A stretch of DNA of 64,000 bases. Origin: an uncultured Alphaproteobacteria bacterium (lineage in GTDB: Bacteria; Pseudomonadota; Alphaproteobacteria; HIMB59; GCA-002718135). A model generated the notes under the pieces. It worked only from the letters and a program-made list of their open reading frames with translations. It made no database searches and was not told where the DNA came from. Of this stretch, positions 38,201 to 50,214 are shown in pieces; position 1 is the stretch's first letter, and each line of letters opens with the position of its first letter. A program made the position numbers and the translations under genes. The stretch spans positions 1 to 64,000 of the forward strand of contig CACNHT010000003.1 of the NCBI GenBank assembly GCA_902620285.1, written 5' to 3'.

Positions 38201-39046
38201 TTATGCACCCCAAACATAAACGCAGACAAACAAGAACAGCCAAACTACGTCAACAAAGTGCCAGTACCATGCTGCTGCTTCTAAACCAAAATGTCTATCT
38301 GGGGTAAAATGATTTTTGTAAACACGATACAAACAAACAGCTAAGAATGCTGTTCCAACCATTACATGAAATCCATGAAAACCAGTAGCCATATAAAATA
38401 CTGATGGATATATTCCATCAGTAAAACTAAAATAATGATGAGCTGCTTCATAATATTCTACACCTTGCATAAATGAGAAGAAAATTCCAAGACCAACAGT
38501 GCACCATAATGCCTGAATGGCTTGATCTCTATGTCCTTCTCTAACAGCATGGTGAGCCCATGTACAAGTAGTACCTGACATTAATAATATTAATGTATTT
38601 AAAAAAGGCACATCAAGTGGATCAAAGGTTTTAATACCTTCTGGTGGCCAAATTCCAACTGCACCATTACTATCAAAAGTTTCTGAAAATTCTTCTATAG
38701 GTAATTTAGGTGTTAAGCTTGCATCAAAAAAAGCCCAGAAAAAAGCAACAAAGAACATAACTTCTGAAGCAATAAAAAGTGCCATTCCATATCTTAATCC
38801 AAGTTCTACTACAGGTGTGTGAACCTTTTGAAAAGTTGACTCTTTGATTACATCTCTCCACCATAGAAACATAATAGTTAGCAAACCAATAGTGCCTAGA
38901 ATGAGGAGCCAAGAAGTTCCATAATGCATATAAAATACAAGACCAGCAGCCATTGCAAGACCAGCTATTGAAGATAAAAATGGAAGTGGGCTTGGATCAA
39001 CTAAATGATATGGATGTTTCTGCCCTGTTGTTGATTTATTAGCCAT
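38201..39046 (-). CDS. ctaE: Cytochrome c oxidase subunit III
   Basis: HPYHLVDPSPLPFL, GMALFIASEVMFFVAFFWAFFDASL, TGFHGFHVMVGT, WYWHFVDVVWLFLFVCVYVWG. Confidence 0.97.
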   Translation of the reverse strand: MANKSTTGQKHPYHLVDPSPLPFLSSIAGLAMAAGLVFYMHYGTSWLLILGTIGLLTIMFLWWRDVIKESTFQKVHTPVVELGLRYGMALFIASEVMFFVAFFWAFFDASLTPKLPIEEFSETFDSNGAVGIWPPEGIKTFDPLDVPFLNTLILLMSGTTCTWAHHAVREGHRDQAIQALWCTVGLGIFFSFMQGVEYYEAAHHYFSFTDGIYPSVFYMATGFHGFHVMVGTAFLAVCLYRVYKNHFTPDRHFGLEAAAWYWHFVDVVWLFLFVCVYVWGA

Positions 39047-39049
39047 TGA

Positions 39050-39565
39050 TTATTCTATATATTTAAAAAAGGTATATGACAATGTTATCTCTTCAACATC
39101 TTTCATTGTTGGATCTTCGTTAATTGAAGGGTCTATATAAAACACAACAGGCATTTCAACTGTTTCTCCAGGTTTCAAAGCCTGCTTTTCGAAACAGAAA
39201 CACTGTGTTTTAATAAAATATGGTCCGACCTTTTCTGGTAGAACATTAAATGTCGCAGTTCCGATTGTTTCTACGTCAGATTGATTAGTAGCTTTATAAT
39301 TAACAAGTTTATTTTCACCGACTTTAAATTTAACATTTTCTGGTGCAGTAAAAGTCCAATTTATACTATCATTAACATCAGCATTAAATTTAAGATTAAT
39401 ATCTCTTTCTAAAATTGATGATGAAAGGAACTCAGATGTACTTGTCTTACCACCATAACCGGTAACACGACAAAATAAGTCATATAACGGTACCGAAAAC
39501 GCAACTAAAGTAATCATTGTTAAAACAATTAATGACAGTCCTAAAGCTGTTCTAGTATTAGTCAT
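39050..39565 (-). CDS. ctaG: Cytochrome c oxidase assembly protein CtaG/Cox11
   Basis: AFSVPLYDLFCRVTGYGGKT, IKTQCFCFEKQALKPGE. Confidence 0.96.
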   Translation of the reverse strand: MTNTRTALGLSLIVLTMITLVAFSVPLYDLFCRVTGYGGKTSTSEFLSSSILERDINLKFNADVNDSINWTFTAPENVKFKVGENKLVNYKATNQSDVETIGTATFNVLPEKVGPYFIKTQCFCFEKQALKPGETVEMPVVFYIDPSINEDPTMKDVEEITLSYTFFKYIE

Positions 39566-39672
39566 TATACTCCAAAAATATTAGCCTTAAACAGAGTCCA
39601 TAAATAAAAAAATGCAACTATACAAAGTAAAATAATGAGAGTTATAATATTTTTTCTTCTTCTATTTTTCAT
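39565..39672 (-). CDS. 35-aa single-TM small protein in the cox operon (CoxF-like position)
   Basis: Reverse strand ATG...TAA encodes MKNRRRKNIITLIILLCIVALFYLWTLFKANIFGV-like sequence; overlaps ctaB stop (ATGA) and ctaG start (TAATG); absent from ORF track because of length. Confidence 0.7.
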   Translation of the reverse strand: MKNRRRKNIITLIILLCIVAFFYLWTLFKANIFGV

Positions 39673-40589
39673 CTTAATACCACATGATCAATCAATAATG
39701 CTGAAAATAAACTGAATAGGTAAAGGATTGAAATAGCAAAAAATTTTAATCCTTCAGAATTTGGCATTGATTTTTTTTCTTTAGATTTTTTTAACTTTAG
39801 CGAACTATTAAATAATAATAAATTTAATATAGTAACAATAGTTAAATATATTATTCCAACTTTACTATCTAAGTATGGAAGATAACTCGATAAAATTAAT
39901 ATTACAGCATAATAAACAATCTGTTTTTTTGTATCATCAATACTACTTACATTTGGTAACATAGGCACGTTCGCATTTTTATAATCATTATATCTATAAA
40001 CTGATAAGGCCCAAAAATGCGGTGGGGTCCAAAAAAATATAATTACAAATAAACTAATTGGTAAGAAATTTAATTCAGGAACAACTGCTGTCCATCCAAT
40101 AATTGGAGGGATTGCTCCAGCTGCTCCTCCAATAACTATATTTAATGAAGTTGTTCGTTTAAGCCAAAATGTATAGATAAATACATAAAAAAGAATTGTA
40201 AAAAGAAGTAAGCTTGTTGCTAACGAATTTGAGAACCATTGCATCAAAATTAAAGAAATAGTACCTGTTAATATTCCTACAACTAGTGCCTCATTTTTTG
40301 AAACTATTCCAAGTGGAATTGGTCTTAGTTTTGTTCTTTCCATAGTTTTATCAATATCTTCGTCAAACCACATATTGATTGCTGCTGAAGAACCAGCTCC
40401 TAATGCAATAGCAACAATTACTAGAAAACTGTTTACAAATGTTATCTGCCCTGGTGCCAGAAACATTCCAACAAATGCTGTAAAAATAACCAAGGACATA
40501 ACTCTTGGTTTCATTAATTCGTAATAACCTTTGAATTTTCTTAAAAGAAAATTATTGCTATAACCAGCTTCTAAGGATTTAGTATCCAC
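39669..40589 (-). CDS. ctaB: Protoheme IX farnesyltransferase
   Basis: YYELMKPRVMSLVIFTAFVGMFLAPG, NMWFDEDIDKTMERTKLRPIP; GTG start at 40589 preferred because the longer ORF overlaps ctaD extensively. Confidence 0.9.
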   Translation of the reverse strand: MDTKSLEAGYSNNFLLRKFKGYYELMKPRVMSLVIFTAFVGMFLAPGQITFVNSFLVIVAIALGAGSSAAINMWFDEDIDKTMERTKLRPIPLGIVSKNEALVVGILTGTISLILMQWFSNSLATSLLLFTILFYVFIYTFWLKRTTSLNIVIGGAAGAIPPIIGWTAVVPELNFLPISLFVIIFFWTPPHFWALSVYRYNDYKNANVPMLPNVSSIDDTKKQIVYYAVILILSSYLPYLDSKVGIIYLTIVTILNLLLFNSSLKLKKSKEKKSMPNSEGLKFFAISILYLFSLFSALLIDHVVLR

Positions 40590-40593
40590 TAAA

Positions 40594-43003
<2,410 letters not shown>

Positions 43004-43101
43004 CTTAATTAGTTATTGTATACACTAATAAATAAATTATTCAGTAAATTAACCAGTGATTTGGAGGCAAAATTCTAGGACAGGTTGTCGCTCATTATGA
43101 T

Positions 43102-43833
43102 TTATTCAATAACCGATTGAATAGAAAAAATTGCAGCAGTAGTTGCAGTGTCTGATCGTAGAATTCTTTTTCCCAAAGAGACGGATATACATGAAGATAA
43201 TGAGGAGATGGTTCTTCGTTCCTTTTCAGAAAAACCACCTTCAGGTCCAATAATGACAGACCATTTTTTGTATTTTTTTGTTTCATTAATTAATGCATTG
43301 TAAATAGTTGGTAAATTTTCATTTCCTTCGTCACAAAATACCAACCCTCTATCAGACGGAAAATTGTCAACTAAATCATCTAGTTTAATTGTTTTTTCTA
43401 CAGTGGGAATGGACAATCTCTCAGATTGTTCAGAAGCTTCAATCATATTTAATTCAAAATTTTTAAAATTTATTTTTGATTGATTTGTATATTCTGTCAA
43501 AATTGGAATAAATCTAGAAATGCCAAGCTCGGTCGCTTTTTGAATGGTAATATTCATTCTATAAGATTTAATTGGAGCAAATATTAACCATAAATCAGTT
43601 TCTTGAGGAATATCTCTCAATTTGTTTTGTACTTGTAAAACAATGTTATCTCTATTGATTGAGATTACTCTAGATAACCATTCACCTGTAAAACCATCAA
43701 ACAAATTAATACTATCTTCTTTTTTGATTCTAAGAACATTTTTTAAAAAGTGATGCTGCTTATTTTTTATATAAATTAATATATTGGCTGATAATTTTTT
43801 TGAGACAAATAATCGTGTTTTAGACATTTTCAT
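43102..43833 (-). CDS. rsmE: 16S rRNA (uracil-1498-N3)-methyltransferase
   Basis: IQKATELGISRFIPILTEYTN, VIIGPEGGFSEKERRTI, VSLGKRILRSDTATTAAIFSIQ. Confidence 0.94.
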   Translation of the reverse strand: MKMSKTRLFVSKKLSANILIYIKNKQHHFLKNVLRIKKEDSINLFDGFTGEWLSRVISINRDNIVLQVQNKLRDIPQETDLWLIFAPIKSYRMNITIQKATELGISRFIPILTEYTNQSKINFKNFELNMIEASEQSERLSIPTVEKTIKLDDLVDNFPSDRGLVFCDEGNENLPTIYNALINETKKYKKWSVIIGPEGGFSEKERRTISSLSSCISVSLGKRILRSDTATTAAIFSIQSVIE

Positions 43834-43868
43834 TTCAATAATTTGGAATTATAACATTATATTCATAT

Positions 43869-44732
43869 ATGTTGGACAACTTAGTTGTAAAAAAAGTATT
43901 TGATTACTTCGAGTTAATCAGACTTAACAAACCTATTGGCTTTCTTCTATTAATGTGGCCGTGCTGGTTTGGTTTAGCATTACTAAAGACAGAAACTTCC
44001 AAACTATTATTTTGGTATTTACTTTTTTTAATTGGTTCCTTTATAATGAGAAGTGCAGGTTGTATAATTAATGACATCATTGATATTGATTTTGATCAAA
44101 AAGTTACACGTACCAAATTTAGACCCTTAGCATCAAAAAAGATTTCTATTACTGAAGCAATATTATTATTAATAATTTTATTAGTAATTAGTTTTTTCAT
44201 TCTTCTCGAGTTTAATTTTAAATCAATTGTATTGGGTTTGTTAAGTGTACCATTTGTTATTTTATATCCATTTATGAAAAGAATAACTTTCTTCCCACAA
44301 TTATTCCTTGGAATTATTTTTAATTGGGGTGTGCTAATAGTTTCAATGCAATTTAATACACGAATTACATTTGATTTTCTTTTATTGTATTTTGTATGTA
44401 TATTTTGGACATTAGCATATGATACTATTTATGCCTATCAAGATAAGGAAGATGATATTTTAAATAAGATCAAATCTACAGCAGTTTATTTTGATAAAAA
44501 TGGTAAAAGATTTGTTCAAACATGCTATCTTATTATCTTAATTATATTGTCTTATTTTGTATGGAATTCCTCAAATTTTTTACTAAGTTCAATTATTATA
44601 GCCACTATCGCAATTTGTACGTATATAGCAATTCAGAAATGGGATATAACATCACCGTTAAGTTCAAATTATTATTTCAGACAAAATAATATTTTTGCAA
44701 TTATGTTGTTTTTACTTTTACAAAGTTTTTAA
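43869..44732 (+). CDS. ubiA: 4-hydroxybenzoate polyprenyltransferase
   Basis: LIRLNKPIGFLLLMWPCWFGL, GCIINDIIDIDFDQKVTRTKFRPLAS, YDTIYAYQDKEDD. Confidence 0.94.
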   Translation: MLDNLVVKKVFDYFELIRLNKPIGFLLLMWPCWFGLALLKTETSKLLFWYLLFLIGSFIMRSAGCIINDIIDIDFDQKVTRTKFRPLASKKISITEAILLLIILLVISFFILLEFNFKSIVLGLLSVPFVILYPFMKRITFFPQLFLGIIFNWGVLIVSMQFNTRITFDFLLLYFVCIFWTLAYDTIYAYQDKEDDILNKIKSTAVYFDKNGKRFVQTCYLIILIILSYFVWNSSNFLLSSIIIATIAICTYIAIQKWDITSPLSSNYYFRQNNIFAIMLFLLLQSF

Positions 44733-46480
44733 TGTCCTCAGATAAAAAACAGTCAGTTACTTCAAGAATAGTTTTTGATTATTTAATGAGTCATAAACTC
44801 AAAATAATATTAGCTTTATTTATGATGGTTATCTCAGCAGCAGCAACAGGTTTGCATGCTTGGTTAGTGAGACCTGCACTCGATGAAGTCTTAATCAAAG
44901 GGAATAAAGAAATGTTATTTTTAATTCCAATTGCAATTATCGTAGTAACCCTCTGTAAAGGATTAGCAACATATACTCACTCGTATCAAATGAGCAAAGT
45001 TGCACATTCTATTATTGCAAAACTTCAAACTCAGATGTTTGAAAAACTCATGTATTTGAATATGAAATTTTACAATGATTCTAAATCAGGTAATTTAATT
45101 TCAAGACTTATTAATGATACTTACTATTTAAGACTTGCAATAGTTAAATCTGTAACAGGAGTCATAAAAGATGTCTTAGTTATCATTTTTTTACTAGGTA
45201 ATATGTTTTACCAAAGTTGGACACTAACTCTTTTTGCTTTCTTTGCATTTCCTTTAGCAATCTGGCCTATAAGAAAAATTGGAAGGAGTATTAGAAAAAT
45301 TACTTACACTATCCAAAACGAAATAGCAGTTTTTTCCAATGTATTAGCTGAGAGTATTAAGGGCATTAGACAAGTAAAAGCATACTCAAGAGAAAACTAT
45401 GAAAAACAGAGAGCTTTTGAAACAATAAGTTTTATTCAAAAATATTTTACTAAATCTGCTTTTATAAGCAATCGCTTAAGCCCTTTGATGGAATTTATTG
45501 GAAGTTTAGCTGTAGCACTCTCAATTTATGCTGGTGGTGTTTTTGTTTTAAACGAAAGTATGACAACAGGTCAATTTATGAGTTTTTTAGTAAGTCTTCT
45601 TCTGGCTTATCAACCGGTAAAAGCACTTGGCAATCTAAACATTAGTGTCCAAGAAGGACTAGCTGGAGCTGAGAGAATTTTTAAACTTTTAGATACAAGC
45701 GAAAAAAATATGGAAAATATTTCTCCAAAAAAAACCATAGATCTAGATGGAGACATTGTTTTTAAAGAAGTTTCATTTGCATATAACGATAATACAGTAC
45801 TTGATAAAATAAGTTTAAGAATACCAAAAGGAAAAAAAGTTGCATTAGTTGGCTTATCTGGATCTGGTAAATCAACTATAGCAAATATAATTTTGCGATT
45901 ATATGATAATTATTCAGGCTCTATATTAATTAATTCTAAAGATATAAAAAAACTAGATCTGACAGATGTAAGAAATACTGTTTCAATAGTTACTCAAGAA
46001 ACAATTTTATTTAATGATAGTATATTTAATAATATTAAATATGGAAACATTGAAGCAACTGATGAAGAGATTAATTTAGTCGCTAAAAATGCTGGGATAA
46101 ATAGTTTTTCAGAAGAATTGGATCAAAAACTACACACTGTTATTGGAGAAAATGGCATAAAATTATCAGGTGGACAACGACAAAGAATTGCTATTGCCCG
46201 TGCTCTAATTAAAGATGCGCCACTTTTAATTATGGATGAGGCTACATCTTCTTTAGATAACATAACTGAAAATAAAATTCATGAAACTATAAATAGTCTG
46301 ATGAATAATAAAACCAAGTTAATAATTGCACATAGATTAAGCACAATAGAAGACGCTGACATTATCTACGTTTTAGATAAAGGCAAAATTGAAAGTCAGG
46401 GAAAGCATGAAGAGTTAATTTCAAAATCAACAATTTATAAAAAATTACAACTAAGAGAACAGTTGGAAAATGAGTTTTAA
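44732..46480 (+). CDS. msbA: MsbA-type lipid ABC exporter
   Basis: TM half with HAWLVRPALDEVLIKG, NBD GLSGSGKST, LSGGQRQRIAIARAL, LLIMDEATSSLD. Confidence 0.92.
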   Translation: MSSDKKQSVTSRIVFDYLMSHKLKIILALFMMVISAAATGLHAWLVRPALDEVLIKGNKEMLFLIPIAIIVVTLCKGLATYTHSYQMSKVAHSIIAKLQTQMFEKLMYLNMKFYNDSKSGNLISRLINDTYYLRLAIVKSVTGVIKDVLVIIFLLGNMFYQSWTLTLFAFFAFPLAIWPIRKIGRSIRKITYTIQNEIAVFSNVLAESIKGIRQVKAYSRENYEKQRAFETISFIQKYFTKSAFISNRLSPLMEFIGSLAVALSIYAGGVFVLNESMTTGQFMSFLVSLLLAYQPVKALGNLNISVQEGLAGAERIFKLLDTSEKNMENISPKKTIDLDGDIVFKEVSFAYNDNTVLDKISLRIPKGKKVALVGLSGSGKSTIANIILRLYDNYSGSILINSKDIKKLDLTDVRNTVSIVTQETILFNDSIFNNIKYGNIEATDEEINLVAKNAGINSFSEELDQKLHTVIGENGIKLSGGQRQRIAIARALIKDAPLLIMDEATSSLDNITENKIHETINSLMNNKTKLIIAHRLSTIEDADIIYVLDKGKIESQGKHEELISKSTIYKKLQLREQLENEF

Positions 46481-47141
46481 AAAAAAAATTTTTAAATTTT
46501 CTATATCTCAAAAAATTTTGGCATTTATAGGCTACCTATATATCTTGTTCGTATGTTACACTTCTAAAATACAGATTATAAACTCTGAGTTACCAGAAAA
46601 GTTGTGGAGAGAAAATAAACCTTTTATTTTAGCATTTTGGCATGGTCAATTGATGATGATAGGACATGTATGGAAAAGTAAAGCTGTGTTAAATATGTTA
46701 GCATCTAGCCATAGTGATGGTCGATTTGGTGCATATATTGCGGGTCATTTTAATTTAAAAAATGTTTCTATAATGTCAAAAAATAAATCACCTTCATTAA
46801 GAAAAGTATTTAAAATTTTAAAAGATAGAAATTATATTGGTATTACTCCTGATGGACCAAGAGGACCAAATAAGAAAGTCTCAGAAGGAATTATAAAAAT
46901 TGCAATTCATTCTCAAGTCCCAATTATACCACTAGGTTTTGCTTCAAGTAAAAATCTCAAACTTAAATCTTGGGACTCATTTTTAATAACATATCCATTT
47001 TCAAAATGTAAATTTGTCTGGGGTGAGCCAATTACTATTCCTTCTTCTACTAAAGATGATGATTTAGATAAATATAAGAATTTCTTGGAAGAAAAAATTA
47101 ATGATTGCATGGAATTAGCAGAAAAAAATCTAAATGCTTAG
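46470..47141 (+). CDS. DUF374 lysophospholipid acyltransferase-like protein
   Basis: PFILAFWHGQLMM, SSHSDGRFGA, ITPDGPRGPNKKVSEGIIKIA. Confidence 0.9.
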   Translation: MSFKKKIFKFSISQKILAFIGYLYILFVCYTSKIQIINSELPEKLWRENKPFILAFWHGQLMMIGHVWKSKAVLNMLASSHSDGRFGAYIAGHFNLKNVSIMSKNKSPSLRKVFKILKDRNYIGITPDGPRGPNKKVSEGIIKIAIHSQVPIIPLGFASSKNLKLKSWDSFLITYPFSKCKFVWGEPITIPSSTKDDDLDKYKNFLEEKINDCMELAEKNLNA

Positions 47142-48354
47142 AATATATCAAATACTTAGTATTCTTCTCATACCAGTAATTATTTTTAATATATTTCTTC
47201 GTATTTATAGAAAAAAGGAGGATAGGCTAAGATTTATTGAAAGGTTTGGAAAACCAACGGTAAAAAAAAATACTAAGAAAAAAACTTTATGGATACATGC
47301 ATCAAGTATTGGTGAATTTAAATCTTCAGATTTAATTATAGAACGATATCATAAAGTATTTGATATCTTAGTTACTACAACAACAAAATCTTCAGCGGAA
47401 TATATTAAGGAGTTTTATAAAAATAAAATTATCCATCAGTATATCCCGTTTGATGTGTCTCTGTGGTGTTCAAGATTTTTAAACTTTTGGAAACCAAATC
47501 TGATTCTATGGATAGAGTCGGATATTTGGCCAAATATGCTTAATAAAATTAGAGTTAAAAAAATCAATTGTTTATATTTAAATGCAAGAATTTCTCCATC
47601 ATCTTTTAAAAAATGGAAAAATACAAAAAATTTCTACAGAAATTCATTAAAAAGTTTTAATAAAATTTTTGCACAAAGCAAAGATGACAAAAAAAGAATT
47701 CAAGAATTAACAAACTTACAAATTGACTATGTTGGAAATTTAAAATTAGCTAATAACAAAAACAATTCCTCAATAAATAAAGATCAATCAAATACAATCA
47801 TGATTGCAAGTACTCATTCTAATGAGGAAAAAGAGATAATTAGATGTATTAAAAATACAATTAATGAATTTAATTTAAAAATTTATCTTGCACCAAGGCA
47901 TCCAGAAAGAATTAGTACTATTGAGCAAGAATTAAATAAAGAAGGATTTAATATATCTTTAGAATCTAAAAAAGAATTTGAGGAAAATAATATCGTAATA
48001 ATTGATAGTTTTGGAAAATTAGATCAATATTTTAAAATTAGTGATTTAGTTATTTTAGGTGGTTCTTTTTTAAAAAATATTGGCGGACATAATCCTATAG
48101 AGCCTGCAAGTTATGGATGTGCTATAATTAGTGGTAATTATGTTGATAATTGGACTAATATTTATGAAGATATGGTAAAAGCAAAATCATGTATAATGGT
48201 AAATAAGTTTGAAGATATTGATATAAAGATGAAAGAACTATTAAATAATAATTTGGAAATAAAAAAAATTCAAGCAAATGCACTTAAGTTTTCTAATAGA
48301 TCTTTCTTTGAAAAAGAAAAGCTTTTCAAAGACATCGAAAAGTACATTAATTAA
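47134..48354 (+). CDS. waaA: 3-deoxy-D-manno-octulosonic acid transferase
   Basis: LWIHASSIGEFKSSDLIIE, WIESDIWPNML, NARISPSSFKKW, LGGSFLKNIGGHNPIEPA. Confidence 0.94.
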   Translation: MLRIYQILSILLIPVIIFNIFLRIYRKKEDRLRFIERFGKPTVKKNTKKKTLWIHASSIGEFKSSDLIIERYHKVFDILVTTTTKSSAEYIKEFYKNKIIHQYIPFDVSLWCSRFLNFWKPNLILWIESDIWPNMLNKIRVKKINCLYLNARISPSSFKKWKNTKNFYRNSLKSFNKIFAQSKDDKKRIQELTNLQIDYVGNLKLANNKNNSSINKDQSNTIMIASTHSNEEKEIIRCIKNTINEFNLKIYLAPRHPERISTIEQELNKEGFNISLESKKEFEENNIVIIDSFGKLDQYFKISDLVILGGSFLKNIGGHNPIEPASYGCAIISGNYVDNWTNIYEDMVKAKSCIMVNKFEDIDIKMKELLNNNLEIKKIQANALKFSNRSFFEKEKLFKDIEKYIN

Positions 48355-48355
48355 A

Positions 48356-49354
48356 ATGCTTAAAGCTCCTAAATTTTGGTATAAAAAAAATGATACATAT
48401 TTATCTAATTCTTTATACCCACTCTCATTACTATTTAGATTTGGAACGAAAATAAGAAATTTTGTAAGCAGAAAAAAATCTTCTGGAATTCCTGTGATTT
48501 GTATTGGCAATATAGTGGTGGGAGGTGCTGGTAAAACACCTGTTGCATTAAAAATTGGAAATTTATTAAAACTCAATGGATATAATCCTCACTTTGTTTC
48601 AAGGGGTTATGGAGGAGTTGAAACATCTAATGTTCTCGTTAAAGAGTGGCATTCAGCAAAAAGTGTTGGAGATGAATCCTTGTTGCTAGCTGAAGTTGCT
48701 CCAACTTGGATTGGTCAGGATAGAAATAAATCCTTTATTTTAGCTAAAGAAAAAGGTGCTGACTGTATAATTATGGATGATGGCTTTCAAAATCCAACTC
48801 TTCAGAAAGATTTTTCAATTATAGTAATTAATGGTGAACAAGGATTTGGAAATAAACGAGTAATTCCATCTGGACCTCTTAGGGAAAGCATATCAAGAGG
48901 TATTTCTAGAGCAAATTTAGTAATTGTAATTGGTGACATTGCTCAAGATGTTAAAGATAAAATTCCTAGTACTGTTCCAATTATTCATGCTAAGTTTCAA
49001 ATTAGTACAGATAATAAAATTTATAAAAATCAAAAAGTGACAGCTTTTGCAGGCATTGCTTATCCTGAAAAATTTTATAATTCACTAAGTGAACAAGGCG
49101 CTATTTTAGAAAAAAAAATTAGCTATCCAGATCATCATATATTTGATGAAAATGACATGTTAAATCTTGCAGAAAATGCTAATCTTACAAAATCTGTATT
49201 GGTTACTACAAAAAAAGATTTTGTAAGAATACCAAAATCATATCGTTCTTTAGTCAGCACACTTAATGGTGAAATCAAATTTGAAGATGAAAATTTACTA
49301 AAAGAGATTTTAAGTAATGTACTAGAAAATACAATTAATGATTTAGCAATATGA
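48356..49354 (+). CDS. lpxK: Tetraacyldisaccharide 4'-kinase
   Basis: PVICIGNIVVGGAGKTPVALKIG, SRGYGG, GADCIIMDDGFQNPTLQKD; start at 48356 preferred. Confidence 0.95.
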   Translation: MLKAPKFWYKKNDTYLSNSLYPLSLLFRFGTKIRNFVSRKKSSGIPVICIGNIVVGGAGKTPVALKIGNLLKLNGYNPHFVSRGYGGVETSNVLVKEWHSAKSVGDESLLLAEVAPTWIGQDRNKSFILAKEKGADCIIMDDGFQNPTLQKDFSIIVINGEQGFGNKRVIPSGPLRESISRGISRANLVIVIGDIAQDVKDKIPSTVPIIHAKFQISTDNKIYKNQKVTAFAGIAYPEKFYNSLSEQGAILEKKISYPDHHIFDENDMLNLAENANLTKSVLVTTKKDFVRIPKSYRSLVSTLNGEIKFEDENLLKEILSNVLENTINDLAI

Positions 49355-50214
49355 AACAGATAATTTACTTTTTACAGTATATTGGATTTATTTTTATTTA
49401 TTTTTTATATAAGATTTTACCACTCAATCTATCTTTGAAAGTTTCATCATTTTTATTTAGAACTTTTGGCAAATTTTCACGAGCCAACAAAACAGCTATA
49501 AATAATTGTAAGTATGTTTTTCCAAATCTTAAAGATGAAGAAATACAGAATATTATTAAAAAAAGTTGGAATAATCTTGGGATTACAATTTGTGAACTTC
49601 TAAGAATAAATGATATTTTTATTAAAAATAAAATAAAGTATATCAATCTAGAAAATATAGAAGATTTTATTAAAAATAAAAAACAAGCAATTTTTATTAG
49701 TATTCATCAATCTAATTGGGAAGTATTAGTTCCAGGTTTAGATAGAATTGGAATTAATATTGGTGGCATTTATCGGCATATAAACAATAATTTTATTGAT
49801 AAACTAATACTTAATATTAGACAAAATTCTCTTGTTTCTAAAAATAGCTTTTACACTCCAAAGGGTAAGAAAAGTGCCAAAGATGTTGTTGATGCAATAA
49901 ATAATTCTTTATCAATTGTATTATTAATTGATCAAAAAGATTCCTCAGGAGAAGAAGTAATGTTTTTTAATAAAAAAGTTAAAACACAAATAGGTTTTTT
50001 AAAAATAGCTAGAAAATATAATTTACCAATAATTCCAATTCAAAATAAAAGAATTGATAATGGAAATATTCAGCTAACATTTTTAGAGCCACTTTATCAT
50101 AACAATTTAGAAATTAATGATACTCAGATGATGGAAGAAATTCATAATAAGGTTGAACAGTGGATTAAAGCAGAACCTAGTCAATGGTTCTGGCAGCATA
50201 AACGATTTAGTTAA
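49351..50214 (+). CDS. lpxL: LpxL/HtrB family lauroyl acyltransferase
   Basis: FISIHQSNWEVLVPGL, GIYRHINNNFIDKLIL, EPSQWFWQHKRF. Confidence 0.9.
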   Translation: MKQIIYFLQYIGFIFIYFLYKILPLNLSLKVSSFLFRTFGKFSRANKTAINNCKYVFPNLKDEEIQNIIKKSWNNLGITICELLRINDIFIKNKIKYINLENIEDFIKNKKQAIFISIHQSNWEVLVPGLDRIGINIGGIYRHINNNFIDKLILNIRQNSLVSKNSFYTPKGKKSAKDVVDAINNSLSIVLLIDQKDSSGEEVMFFNKKVKTQIGFLKIARKYNLPIIPIQNKRIDNGNIQLTFLEPLYHNNLEINDTQMMEEIHNKVEQWIKAEPSQWFWQHKRFS

